In this document: piece by piece, positions 50,650-58,585 of the stretch | Numbering within the stretch: the stretch's first letter is position 1 | Layout: every line of letters begins with the position of its first letter | Assembly: GCA_028873965.1 (NCBI GenBank) | Contig: JAPPMU010000049.1 | Span: forward strand, 70,057 to 134,056 | DNA from: Chloroflexota bacterium | GTDB taxonomy: Bacteria > Chloroflexota > Dehalococcoidia > Lucifugimonadales > UBA3495 | Length of the DNA: 64,000 nt | Direction of reading: 5' to 3' | The notes under the pieces: model-generated | The model's database searches: none | Told to the model about the DNA's origin: nothing | What the model saw: only the letters and a program-made list of their open reading frames with translations | Made by a program: the position numbers and the translations under genes

Positions 50650-52041
50650 TCACGCCACTTGTTCCAGGCGTTCGCGGAGGTACTCGTTGCTGCGGGCGCC
50701 CTTGGTGCGGTTGCACCAGCCGCAGAGGAGTTGCAGGTTGGAATCGACGTCGGCGCCGCCTTTGGAGCGGGGGATGACGTGGTCCAGTTCCAGCAGGCGG
50801 GCCGGCAGGGCGATTTCGCAGCCGGCGCAATTGCCGTTCTGTATCCCGTAGAGCAGATCCTTGATGTTGGGCGACCGGCGGGGCGCGTCGGCGTCGGTGC
50901 GCCTGGGGACGTCGGTGCGGTGCGTTACCGTGCCGAAGAGGGCGGGCAGTTCCTCGTCGCCCAGGCTGACCTCCCGGCGCATGCGGTCGATGACCAGTTC
51001 GTAGGCTTTCTCGGAGATGTCGATGCCGACCCACTGCCGGCCCAGACGCTCGGCGGCGATGCAGGCGGTGGCGCAGCCGCAGAAGGGGTCAAGCACCATG
51101 TCGCCCTGGTTGGATGACGCCTTGATGATGCGCTCCAGCAGGGCCAGGGGCTTCTGCGTGGGATAGCCGGTGCGCTCTTTGGCCTGGGAGTTCACCGGCG
51201 CGATGTCGGTCCAGATGGTGTCCTGGATACGCCCGGGCATCTCGTTCAGGTAACGTTTGAGCCTCGGACGCCTCTCTTTCGAGTCGGGATACCAGATGCG
51301 GCCTTCGCTGTCCAACTGAGCCATGGTTGCCTGGGAGTAACGCCAGCCTTTGGGCGGCGACGCATGGCCTTGCCATTCGTACATCATGTTGGGACGGGGA
51401 TTCGGGCTGGTCATATTATCGAGCGTGTAAAGACCCCTGCCGTCGTTGTCGTCGTAACGATATTTCGTGCTGATATATTGCTGGTCGTACTCTCCATATT
51501 GGGGATTCCAGAGATACGTTGCGCTATTGGCATAGTAAAAGATGATGTCGTTGACCGCCGCCCAGTTCTTGGTGTCGCTGTGGGTGGTGGTACGTTTCCA
51601 GGTGATTTCGCTGCGGAAGTTTTCCGCGCCGAAAACGGCGTCCATGGCCGCCTTGAGGTAATGGCTGGCGGTGGGGTCGCAGTGCAGGTAGATGCTGCCG
51701 GTGGGTTTGAGCAGCCGTTGCATCTCCATGAGGCGCACGGTCATCCACGTGAGGTACGCCTGCATCCCTTCGGAGTGGGCCTTGCCGGCGGCGGTGATGA
51801 TGTGGGCCAGGGCCGGGTGCTCGTCCTCGATCTGGGTGACCCACTCCTCCTTGACGTCGTCCAGGGTCCAGGCGTCCTTGAAGGAAGCGCCGGCAGCCTG
51901 GCTGCCGATGGGGGCCTCGAACATCCGCTTGGAGTTGAAGGGCGGGTCGAGGTAGATGAGGTCAACGGAGGCGGAGTTGATGCCGCGCATGACCTCGAGG
52001 TTATCGCGGATAAAGATGGTGCGGTTGGCGACGTTGGACAT
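50650..52041 (-). CDS. N6-adenine/N4-cytosine DNA methyltransferase fused to an HNH domain
   Basis: Encodes 463 residues from the ATG at 52041. Motif IV is near the front (DLIYLDPPFNSKRMFEA), motif I near residue 320 (VLDPFCGCATACIAAERLGR), so the order is beta-type. The C-terminal 60 residues are a zinc HNH (CAGCEIALPARLLELDHVIP, CGWCNRTKG), a nuclease fold also used by McrA-like restriction enzymes. A fused modification and cleavage protein, or a solitary methylase with an HNH accessory part, are both possible. No separate restriction gene. 52042-52257 is empty. Confidence 0.88.
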   Translation of the reverse strand: MSNVANRTIFIRDNLEVMRGINSASVDLIYLDPPFNSKRMFEAPIGSQAAGASFKDAWTLDDVKEEWVTQIEDEHPALAHIITAAGKAHSEGMQAYLTWMTVRLMEMQRLLKPTGSIYLHCDPTASHYLKAAMDAVFGAENFRSEITWKRTTTHSDTKNWAAVNDIIFYYANSATYLWNPQYGEYDQQYISTKYRYDDNDGRGLYTLDNMTSPNPRPNMMYEWQGHASPPKGWRYSQATMAQLDSEGRIWYPDSKERRPRLKRYLNEMPGRIQDTIWTDIAPVNSQAKERTGYPTQKPLALLERIIKASSNQGDMVLDPFCGCATACIAAERLGRQWVGIDISEKAYELVIDRMRREVSLGDEELPALFGTVTHRTDVPRRTDADAPRRSPNIKDLLYGIQNGNCAGCEIALPARLLELDHVIPRSKGGADVDSNLQLLCGWCNRTKGARSNEYLRERLEQVA

Positions 52042-52257
52042 GGCAGCGGCCCGGCACAGTTGATTCACAGCTTGAGAAACTGCGTCAGCAGGTATCCGGC
52101 TGCGCCGATGAAAGCCCACGAAGCGGTGCGGTAGAACGATTTATAAAGCAGCACGAATACTGTGTACCAAAACTCGGCATACTGTTAGCCAACTCGGAGT
52201 ACACAGCACCACAATACGCCAAAAAGAGCATAAAGATTACGAAGTAAATTTGGTCAG

Positions 52258-52455
52258 TCATCGAGCGAGCCCACGATTTTTTGCCGTCCGCTTTTTACCG
52301 ACCACGTGATCGACTGCCTTGAACGCCAAGGTCAGCACCAATATAGCCACTACAACGACCGCTACGGGCAGAAGAACTTCGTAATGCTCGGCCCAAAAAC
52401 AGTGGTTGTCCGGCGGACTATTGCAGAGTTGGTTGACAATGAAGTCCTTCATCAC
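52258..52455 (-). CDS. Small single-pass membrane protein
   Basis: Encodes 65 residues. A polar N-terminus with two Cys (MMKDFIVNQLCNSPPDNHCF), one strong membrane helix (VLLPVAVVVVAILVLTLAF) and a basic end (VGKKRTAKNRGLAR). The composition fits an inner-membrane peptide with its tail in the cytoplasm. Not recognised. Confidence 0.45.
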   Translation of the reverse strand: MMKDFIVNQLCNSPPDNHCFWAEHYEVLLPVAVVVVAILVLTLAFKAVDHVVGKKRTAKNRGLAR

Positions 52456-52511
52456 GTCGCCCTCCGTCCCAATCGTCGGATCTCATTCCAATGTATCACA
52501 CGAAAAACCTT

Positions 52512-52931
52512 TCAAGACGCGGTGTCGAATTTTCCGCCGCCATTGAGTTCCTCAAGGCGTTCGATCAGGGCTTTGGCGGCAGCTTCGAATTCGGAATGGA
52601 GGCGGTGGATGTCCGCTATGATCTCATCAACGCTCTCCCGTGACTCGCCGGATCGTTCACGTTCATGTTCAGCGCGTCTGCGGTAATGCTGCGCTCGTTC
52701 CCTCGCCTGCTCGGCGCGTCTGCGGTAATGCTGCGCTCGTTCCCTCGCCTGCTCACCGCGCCTGCGCTCCCGTTCGGTACGGCGGCGTTGCTCCTCCAGA
52801 CGCTCGTCATGGAGCAGGTACTCCCAAGTCGAAGAAACTATTCCGGCGATGACGCCGGTCGACTTGGTCGTATAGGCAACGAGATTGCCGCCCCCGTATC
52901 GAGTACGGGTCGCAATGACATGGTGATCCAA
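52512..52931 (-). CDS. Arg/Glu-rich coiled-coil protein, start uncertain
   Basis: Up to 140 residues if the TTG at 52931 is used. The first 30 residues would come from a family B-prime repeat, so the native part is probably from STWEYLLHDERLEEQRRRTE onward. It is one long coiled coil with a duplicated 14-residue unit (ERAQHYRRRAEQAR twice), ending in IADIHRLHSEFEAAAKALIE. The frame extends further upstream over the neighbouring gene, but that part is not credible. Role unknown. Confidence 0.4.
   Translation of the reverse strand: MDHHVIATRTRYGGGNLVAYTTKSTGVIAGIVSSTWEYLLHDERLEEQRRRTERERRRGEQARERAQHYRRRAEQARERAQHYRRRAEHERERSGESRESVDEIIADIHRLHSEFEAAAKALIERLEELNGGGKFDTAS
52672..52755. repeat. 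Two tandem 42-bp units in a coiled-coil gene
   Basis: GCGCGTCTGCGGTAATGCTG to GCCTGCTC repeats exactly with a period of 42 bases (52672 and 52714). It encodes a 14-residue coiled-coil unit, so copy number can change without loss of frame. Confidence 0.85.
52878..52923. repeat. Family B-prime repeat
   Basis: CGAGATTGCCGCC, the inner hairpin CCCGTATCGAGTACGGG and CGCAATGACATGG. Read through in frame by the upstream extension of the coiled-coil gene. Confidence 0.65.
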
Positions 52932-52948
52932 TTTTGGCCCATATCCCG

Positions 52949-53638
52949 CTATTCCGGGGGGTCGGTGCGCAGCTGGTTGACGTAGTTCACCAGGGCGAAC
53001 ACGCCGGAGGCCTGCTTGACCAGGAACTCGGAGCCCATGAGGCCGCCCAGGCGGCTGAACACGTCCAGGCGGATGCGGCGGCCGTTGCTGACGACGGAGC
53101 GGTCCCAGTGGGCCTTGACGCCGTCGATGGTGGACATAGGCACACGGGCGGAATCGGCGGAAACGGACTTGCCCAGATAGACGAAATCGCGGTCGGCCCA
53201 CATCATTCCGCGACGGCACTCAAATGGCCCGACCATCTCGGGCGCCTCGGCAGAGGATTCGCCGAGTTCGGTGGTCTGCTCTTCGGTGTAAACGTGGTGA
53301 AGGTGAGCGGTGAGGCTGATCATGCCCCAGTACTGCAGGGGGCCGAAGCTGGCGCGGACGAGGCCCGCGGGACCCTGGACCATAATCCTGGTCTCGGCGC
53401 GGGTGGGGTTCTCCTTGAAGAAGTCCCAGTCGGCAACGATGTCGGACACGTCGGTCAGGGGCAGGCGGAAGGACTGGCTGGTATCCATGCCCGACTTGTG
53501 CAGGCAGCCGTCCTCGATCCAGACCAGCCCGTCCAGGCAGGGTATCGGACTGAACTGCTCAGGGGCGCGGATTTTGCCGTTGCGCCCCGGCGCCGTGCTG
53601 TCTGACTCTCTACGGCGCCGCCGGAAAATGCTAATCAT
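52949..53638 (-). CDS. Conserved hypothetical protein
   Basis: Encodes 229 residues, soluble. A basic start (ISIFRRRRRES) is followed by two related beta-rich halves: CLDGLVWIEDGCLHKSGMD... and ...FECRRGMMWADRDFVYLGKS, each beginning with a Trp-containing strand. The likeness suggests an internal duplication, perhaps a tandem PH-like fold. No known family. It lies just downstream of copy 7 of family A. Confidence 0.6.
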   Translation of the reverse strand: MISIFRRRRRESDSTAPGRNGKIRAPEQFSPIPCLDGLVWIEDGCLHKSGMDTSQSFRLPLTDVSDIVADWDFFKENPTRAETRIMVQGPAGLVRASFGPLQYWGMISLTAHLHHVYTEEQTTELGESSAEAPEMVGPFECRRGMMWADRDFVYLGKSVSADSARVPMSTIDGVKAHWDRSVVSNGRRIRLDVFSRLGGLMGSEFLVKQASGVFALVNYVNQLRTDPPE

Positions 53639-53679
53639 GCCGCCTCCTGCTCCCTCATGCGCACCTGCCTGCGTAAATC

Positions 53680-53788
53680 GTCAGAAGCAGGATTTACATG
53701 ATTTTATGATTTGACAGGATTGGGAGGTCTCCATCGCGGAACGATTCCAATCCCGTTATCCCTGAATCTCGAAGATCCTGCTTCTGAC
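53680..53788. repeat. Repeat family A, copy 7 (long form)
   Basis: A 109-bp element with arms GTCAGAAGCAGGATTTAC and GAAGATCCTGCTTCTGAC, plus the central long-form hairpin (CAGGATTGGGAGG / CGATTCCAATCCCG). Confidence 0.85.
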
Positions 53789-53879
53789 GTTCCCGGCTGC
53801 AAACTGGGTACACCTGAGCGCCCGCTCTCCATTTCGCCGCCGCCGGCGGAAATCATTCTACCAGCAATCCGGAGCGCGC

Positions 53880-54536
53880 CTACCATTGGTTCCAGTGGAC
53901 GATGTCGTCCAGCGACTCGCGGTGTGCGGGGCGAAAGCGATCGCCGATGGTGTATGCCAGGGGTATGAGGCCGGCCTGCATGATCCGGCGATAGGGAATG
54001 TCCAGCACGGCGGCGGCGGCCTCCTCGTGCATCAGGTGGATGCAGGTGAACACGGAGCCGATGCCCCGGGCGCGAGCGGCCAGCATCATGCTCCAGGCCG
54101 CGGGTATGATGGTGCCCCACTGGGCGCTCTGGGAAATAGCCGGCGCACTGTCGGTGCGGCCGGCGATGCAGGGGATGACCATAACGGGAGCGCGGTGCAG
54201 GTTGTCGGCCAGGTATTGGGCGGAATCTCCAACCCGCTCCTGCACGGCGGCGCGAACCGGGTCGTCGTAGGTCAGGTTGGTGGCGGCGGTTGGCGACTGG
54301 GTGTACTGGTTCCACCCCTGGCGGTAGAGGTCGGCGATGGCCTGGCGCTTGTCGGGGTCGGTGACGACCATGAAGTGCCAGTTCTGGCGGTTGCTGGCGG
54401 TGGGCGCTTGCTGGGCCACGGCCAGGCACTCGCGGATGATCTCGTCGGGGATGGGCCGGTCGAAGTCGAGCCGCTTGCGGACGGCGCGGGTGGTGGTGAG
54501 CAGGGCGTCGGGGGACAGGTCGTGGATGACGGGCAT
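53880..54536 (-). CDS. Nitroreductase-family FMN protein
   Basis: Encodes 218 residues from the ATG at 54536 (AAGGAG upstream). TTRAVRKRLDFDRPIPDEII, then APTASNRQNWHFMVVTD is the FMN-binding nitroreductase start. The C-terminal part (AAWSMMLAARARGIGSVFTC) is typical. Electrons come from NAD(P)H. Substrates could be nitro compounds, quinones or flavin precursors. It is monocistronic, convergent to the family A repeat. Confidence 0.88.
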   Translation of the reverse strand: MPVIHDLSPDALLTTTRAVRKRLDFDRPIPDEIIRECLAVAQQAPTASNRQNWHFMVVTDPDKRQAIADLYRQGWNQYTQSPTAATNLTYDDPVRAAVQERVGDSAQYLADNLHRAPVMVIPCIAGRTDSAPAISQSAQWGTIIPAAWSMMLAARARGIGSVFTCIHLMHEEAAAAVLDIPYRRIMQAGLIPLAYTIGDRFRPAHRESLDDIVHWNQW

Positions 54537-54591
54537 GGGAAGGGCTCCTTGGAGCGGATTTGGATGGATTTTGAGTCGCCGCATTGTGCAA

Positions 54592-54620
54592 TTGACGCCG
54601 ACTTGGGGTCGATATAGGAT
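54592..54620 (+). promoter_or_regulatory. Candidate promoter of the 54652-dcd pair
   Basis: TTGACG (54592-54597), 17 bases, TAGGAT (54615-54620), 31 bases before the first ATG. Confidence 0.55.
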
Positions 54621-54651
54621 AGCCGCCAATTTCGCTAACGAGAGCAGAACC

Positions 54652-54993
54652 ATGTTGCGGGAAATTATAGGGGCAAAATTGCGGTCTGCTGAGCAGTTCC
54701 GGATGTATGAGCATCCGGTAACGGTAAAGTTGCAGTACGCGAAAATCTGGAAAGACCCTTTCGAGATAGAAGCGGAAGTACAGTTCAACATCGGCAATAA
54801 GCAGCGATTCGCGTTCACCCGGCTGAACCTCATTGACGAGGAAAACGGAACGGTGTGGGCGACGTTAGTCGGGGAAAGAAACGAGGACGTACTGGTTGCT
54901 TTCCCTCCCACCAACTTCGGCGAAACCCGGTTTTACGCCAACTCGGACAGCCTGCTAAAAATCATTCGGCTTCCGGACAAGACATCGGGGTGA
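54652..54993 (+). CDS. Hypothetical protein upstream of dcd
   Basis: Encodes 113 residues from the ATG at 54652. It is beta-rich with alternating charges (VTVKLQYAKIWKDPFEIEAE, NIGNKQRFAFTRLNLIDEEN) and no membrane segment. It is four bases from dcd and shares its promoter, so it may act with it. Base use is a little more AT-rich than the neighbours. Not recognised. Confidence 0.6.
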   Translation: MLREIIGAKLRSAEQFRMYEHPVTVKLQYAKIWKDPFEIEAEVQFNIGNKQRFAFTRLNLIDEENGTVWATLVGERNEDVLVAFPPTNFGETRFYANSDSLLKIIRLPDKTSG

Positions 54994-54997
54994 CTCG

Positions 54998-55552
54998 ATG
55001 GCGTTGTCCAACGTGGAAATCCGGGCTGAAATCGCAGCAGAGCGACTAATTTTTGACCCGCCGATAAATGATGATCCGGACGACAGTCGTATCGGCAGTT
55101 CCTCGGTTGACCTGTTGTTACACGAACGGCTGATTGTCCTGGCCCAGGACAGCAGCCCGGGTGTAATCGTTGACCCCTCTGCGTCCGGTTTCAGGGTTAT
55201 GGACTTCCTGCAGAAAAACGGCAGAACCGAAATCATCCCGGAACACGGCTCTTACCAGATGGCCCCCAATGAGTTGGTAATCGCCCGGACGCTGGAAACC
55301 CTGCGACTCCCGCTCCATCTCGCCGCGCGGGTGGAAGGCAAAAGTTCTCTGGCCCGCCTGGGACTGTCGGTACACGTTACCGCGCCCAGCGTTCACGCCG
55401 GGTTTGAGGGGCCGCTGTATCTGGAGATGAACAACATCGGCCCATTCCCTATCCTGTTGCGCCGGGGAATGGCAATCGCTCAACTGATTCTGGAGCACGT
55501 CGGGCTGCCGGCGAGCCGGGGCTACGAAGGGCAATTTCAACGTCAAACATGA
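54998..55552 (+). CDS. dcd: dCTP deaminase / dUTPase-fold protein
   Basis: Encodes 184 residues. The trimeric dUTPase-like fold is shown by RIGSSSVDLLLHERLIVL, the substrate motif VEGKSSLARLGLSVHVTAPS and HAGFEGPLYLEMNN. Dcd deaminates dCTP to dUTP for thymidylate synthesis; some homologues act in phage defence. The usual EGRSSxxR motif reads EGKSSLAR here. A housekeeping role is more likely, but the linked unknown gene leaves room for a defence role. Confidence 0.87.
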   Translation: MALSNVEIRAEIAAERLIFDPPINDDPDDSRIGSSSVDLLLHERLIVLAQDSSPGVIVDPSASGFRVMDFLQKNGRTEIIPEHGSYQMAPNELVIARTLETLRLPLHLAARVEGKSSLARLGLSVHVTAPSVHAGFEGPLYLEMNNIGPFPILLRRGMAIAQLILEHVGLPASRGYEGQFQRQT

Positions 55553-55577
55553 ACCGACGCTGAAGCCGCAGTATTGG

Positions 55578-57314
55578 TTACGTAGTGGCGCCCGCCCGGG
55601 TCATCTCGTCCAGCTGGGCGGCCAGCACCGGTAGCAGCCTTTCCAGCTGGCCGCGGTGAGTGTCGCCCATGAGGCAGATCTGAAGCCAGTTGCGCCGGCG
55701 CAGGTATCCGCTGGCGTAGGAGGTGTAGAAGCCGTGGGCTTCCAGGTTGCGGCCCATCTGCTGCGCCTCCAGCGCGTGTCCGGTAGAAGAACGCGGCGGC
55801 AGGGCGATGGTGGTTACCGCGCCGGCGCTCTCCTCCTCAGCCGCCACCAGGGTGAAGCCCAGGTCGCGCAGCTGACCGCGAAGCCAGCGGCCCTCGCGGT
55901 CCACGCGGGACAGCAGGGCCTCGGACTGGCGGGCCAGCCCGGCGTCCAGGGCGGCCAGCAGGTTGGACGACAGGGTGAAGGGCACCGCGCCGCTGTCTTC
56001 GCCGGCGCAGTGCAACCCCAGGTCCAGGTAACGGGGCAGGGTAGCGTCGGGTTCGGGCCGGTAGCCGGAGAACACCAGGCCCAGGCCGGGGTAGGCGGCG
56101 AGTGCCTTGCCGCTGGCCCCGCTGGCCAGCCACACGTCGCTGAGGTCCACGGGCGTCGCGCCGATGCTGCTGATGCAGTCCAGAGCGAGGCGGACGTCGT
56201 GCTCCCGGCACATCGCTTTGAGGCGGGGCAGGTCGGCGAGGGCTCCGGTGGAAGTCTCGCAGTGGGTCGTCCAGAGCCAGCCGGCGGGCTGTCCGTCCAC
56301 GGCGTCGGACAATGCCTTCTCGATGTGGTCGTAGTCCAGGGGAGCGCCCCATTCGTGCCGCACTGCGGTGTAGCGCGGCCCCATGCGGTTGGCATGATCC
56401 AGCAGGCGTTCGCCGAACTCGCCGGCCGTGACGACCACCCCCGGCGCGTCCAGACGGGAAAGCTGGGCCGCCACCACGTCGTTGGCCAGGGTGCCGGAGC
56501 CGACCATGACGGCGCAGTGGCTGGCGTTGGTGAGGGCGAGCAACCGGCGGCGGACGCTCTGCATCAGGGCAGCAAACTCGGGGGAACGATGAGAGAGGGG
56601 CGGACGGTTGAAGGCGCGCACCACCGCGTCGGGCATGGCTACGGGGCCCGGCGTCAGTATCACCGGCTCGTCGGGAGGCGCGTCCACCTCGTCGTGGAAC
56701 AGGCCGGCGAACTCGGCGCCGACGTTGCCCACGGGCCGGTACATGGGCTGGTAGGGCGCAGCGTCGTCGCCAACCACGGGTCCGAAGGGGATGAAGCCGA
56801 TGTGCCTGTACAGGGCCTGCTGGGACACGCGGCCGGACATGACCACGTAGTCGTATCCGCCTTCCTGGCAGTAGCGGGCCATCATGGTCAGCAGGCCGGT
56901 GAGGACGCGAGTGCGGCGCATATCGGGGCGCACCGTCAGCAGGCGGACCTCGCAGACGCGGGCGCCCTCGGCCTGGGGCAGGTAATCCTCCAGGCTGCCC
57001 AGCTTCTCGTCCAGGGAGAAGGGCCGGCGGTCGCGGACGCAGATCATGCCGACGAGTTCGCGGTCGCGGCGGCAGATGAAGTAGGTGTTCTCGTCGTGGA
57101 AACGGTCAACGAGGACGCCGGCGTCGTTGGATGGATGCTGGGGGACTTCCTCGACGAAGGAAGCGTAGTTGAGCTGGGAGATTTCCTCGAACTCCCAGGG
57201 CTCGTCGGCCTGCTTGAACGTCAGCCGGGGAGCGTTGTCGTTACTGCCGTTCGCGGACACTTCGTCCACGGGCAGCGACCCCGATTCCGCGATGTTGCGT
57301 TGCGTCATATCCAT
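55578..57314 (-). CDS. Fusion of a GNAT acetyltransferase and a class V aminotransferase
   Basis: Encodes 578 residues. Residues 35-200 are a GNAT-like domain (YFICRRDRELVGMICVRDRR, CEVRLLTVRPDMRRTRVLTG, and LYRHIGFIPFG at its end). Residues 215-575 are an alanine-glyoxylate/serine-pyruvate aminotransferase: ILTPGPVAMPDAVVRAF, VMVGSGTLANDVVAAQL, LDCISSIGATPVDL, and the PLP-lysine in ASGASGKALAAYPGLG. Both domains look active. The fusion suggests acetylation and transamination of linked metabolites. The start at 57314 is likely; GTG 57317 is possible. Confidence 0.85.
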   Translation of the reverse strand: MDMTQRNIAESGSLPVDEVSANGSNDNAPRLTFKQADEPWEFEEISQLNYASFVEEVPQHPSNDAGVLVDRFHDENTYFICRRDRELVGMICVRDRRPFSLDEKLGSLEDYLPQAEGARVCEVRLLTVRPDMRRTRVLTGLLTMMARYCQEGGYDYVVMSGRVSQQALYRHIGFIPFGPVVGDDAAPYQPMYRPVGNVGAEFAGLFHDEVDAPPDEPVILTPGPVAMPDAVVRAFNRPPLSHRSPEFAALMQSVRRRLLALTNASHCAVMVGSGTLANDVVAAQLSRLDAPGVVVTAGEFGERLLDHANRMGPRYTAVRHEWGAPLDYDHIEKALSDAVDGQPAGWLWTTHCETSTGALADLPRLKAMCREHDVRLALDCISSIGATPVDLSDVWLASGASGKALAAYPGLGLVFSGYRPEPDATLPRYLDLGLHCAGEDSGAVPFTLSSNLLAALDAGLARQSEALLSRVDREGRWLRGQLRDLGFTLVAAEEESAGAVTTIALPPRSSTGHALEAQQMGRNLEAHGFYTSYASGYLRRRNWLQICLMGDTHRGQLERLLPVLAAQLDEMTRAGATT

Positions 57315-57421
57315 CACATGCGGGTGGGCCGTGACCCTGGCTGGCGGTCAAACATTATACAAGGGGCAATCAACCAGTTATGGGAGGATATCAATGGTGG
57401 TTTTACCATAAAATCCCGCAA

Positions 57422-57450
57422 TGCACACCATCGTCGCGGTGGGATATAAT
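57422..57450 (+). promoter_or_regulatory. Candidate promoter of the VOC gene
   Basis: TGCACA (57422-57427), 17 bases and a perfect TATAAT (57445-57450), 51 bases before the ATG at 57502. Confidence 0.6.
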
Positions 57451-57501
57451 GAGACAAAAGGCGAAACTCGAAACGCCACCACCATCAAGGGAGGTATCGT
57501 C

Positions 57502-57996
57502 ATGGCCCATACCCCGAAGCAGCTTGGTCACCTGGTCATCAAGGTCAGGGACATCGAGCGCAGCGTTGATTTCTACACGAACGTCCTCGGCCTCACCGTG
57601 ATGACGGGACGGCCGGGCGGGATGACCTTCCTGTCCGCCGACACCACCATGTCCCACGAGCTGGCCCTGATTCCGCTGGGGATGGACGCGCCCGGCCCCG
57701 AGGACAAGCGAGTCGGCATGGCCCACATGGCATGGCAGATGAACTCCTTCCGCGACCTGAAGGAGCTGTACCAGCGGTGCAAGGACCACGGCGTGAAGTT
57801 CAAGAGGCTGGGTGACCACGGCATCTCCATGGGCGTGTACATCTACGATCCGGACGACAACGAGATCGAGATCTACTACGAGTCGCCGGAGAGCGAATGG
57901 GGCAACAAGGACGGGTTCCTGTTCGAGGGGAACTTCCCGTGGCAGTTGGACCCCATCGAGGAGCGGGAGCCGGCGGCGGTGGGCGACGACGACTAG
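57502..57996 (+). CDS. VOC-family (glyoxalase/ring-cleavage dioxygenase-like) protein
   Basis: Encodes 164 residues from the ATG at 57502 with GGGAGG upstream. Two beta-alpha-beta-beta-beta units: QLGHLVIKVRDIERSVDFYT (metal His) and the second with MAHMAWQMNS (second His) and DDNEIEIYYE (Glu). These fit the catechol 2,3-dioxygenase-like superfamily. The exact reaction is not readable. It has its own promoter and stands alone. Confidence 0.86.
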   Translation: MAHTPKQLGHLVIKVRDIERSVDFYTNVLGLTVMTGRPGGMTFLSADTTMSHELALIPLGMDAPGPEDKRVGMAHMAWQMNSFRDLKELYQRCKDHGVKFKRLGDHGISMGVYIYDPDDNEIEIYYESPESEWGNKDGFLFEGNFPWQLDPIEEREPAAVGDDD

Positions 57997-58077
57997 ACGA
58001 CCAACCTATGCCGAATCGGGGGCTGATCCGGTCAATCTGGATCCGCCCCCAACGCATCCTGATCAGGTACGGATACC

Positions 58078-58569
58078 ATGGCGCTGCCGATACCGCCATC
58101 GGGCGAGCCGGACATTTACGAAGCCCTGGCCAATGCGCTGCTTGAGGCCAGCCGGGCGCATTTGGAGGCATCCGGGTATTTTGAGGCCGCCCTGCCGCGG
58201 CTGCGACAAGCACGTGAGCTGGATGACCAGTGCCAGATACTCAGAGAAGAATCATTGGCTATGGTCAACCGTTCCGCAGATCTGATGCTGGAGGTCGGGT
58301 CGCTGGCGCGAGCCGATCTCCAGGGCAATATTGCGCAGGCGCTGGCGCTGATGTCCGACGTCAAGGAAATTGACCGCCGCGCCCGCGCGCTGTCGGCCGG
58401 CGCGTCCGCGCTGCTGTGGCAGGCTTCCGGCGAGGCAGAGCAGGGCCTGTCCATTTGGCGTGAAGGGACGGATGCGCTCCGGATTGGCCTGGAACGAGCC
58501 GCTACCTTGTTACAGGAAGCGAGCAATCATCAAGCCAACGGCGACAACCCGGACCCTCCCTCCGCCTGA
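58078..58569 (+). CDS. Helical protein upstream of nadB
   Basis: Encodes 163 residues, almost all helix, with long heptad stretches (ALANALLEASRAHLEASGYF, LRQARELDDQCQILREESLA). No membrane segment. It ends 16 bases before nadB and may share its transcript. The sequence does not suggest a known family. Confidence 0.55.
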   Translation: MALPIPPSGEPDIYEALANALLEASRAHLEASGYFEAALPRLRQARELDDQCQILREESLAMVNRSADLMLEVGSLARADLQGNIAQALALMSDVKEIDRRARALSAGASALLWQASGEAEQGLSIWREGTDALRIGLERAATLLQEASNHQANGDNPDPPSA

Positions 58570-58585
58570 ACGACGCCAACGTTCG

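Noticed and set aside
52932-53219. Upstream extension of the coiled-coil gene to give a 235-residue protein
   Set aside because: The extra part is an out-of-frame read of the 52949-53638 gene and of a dispersed repeat.
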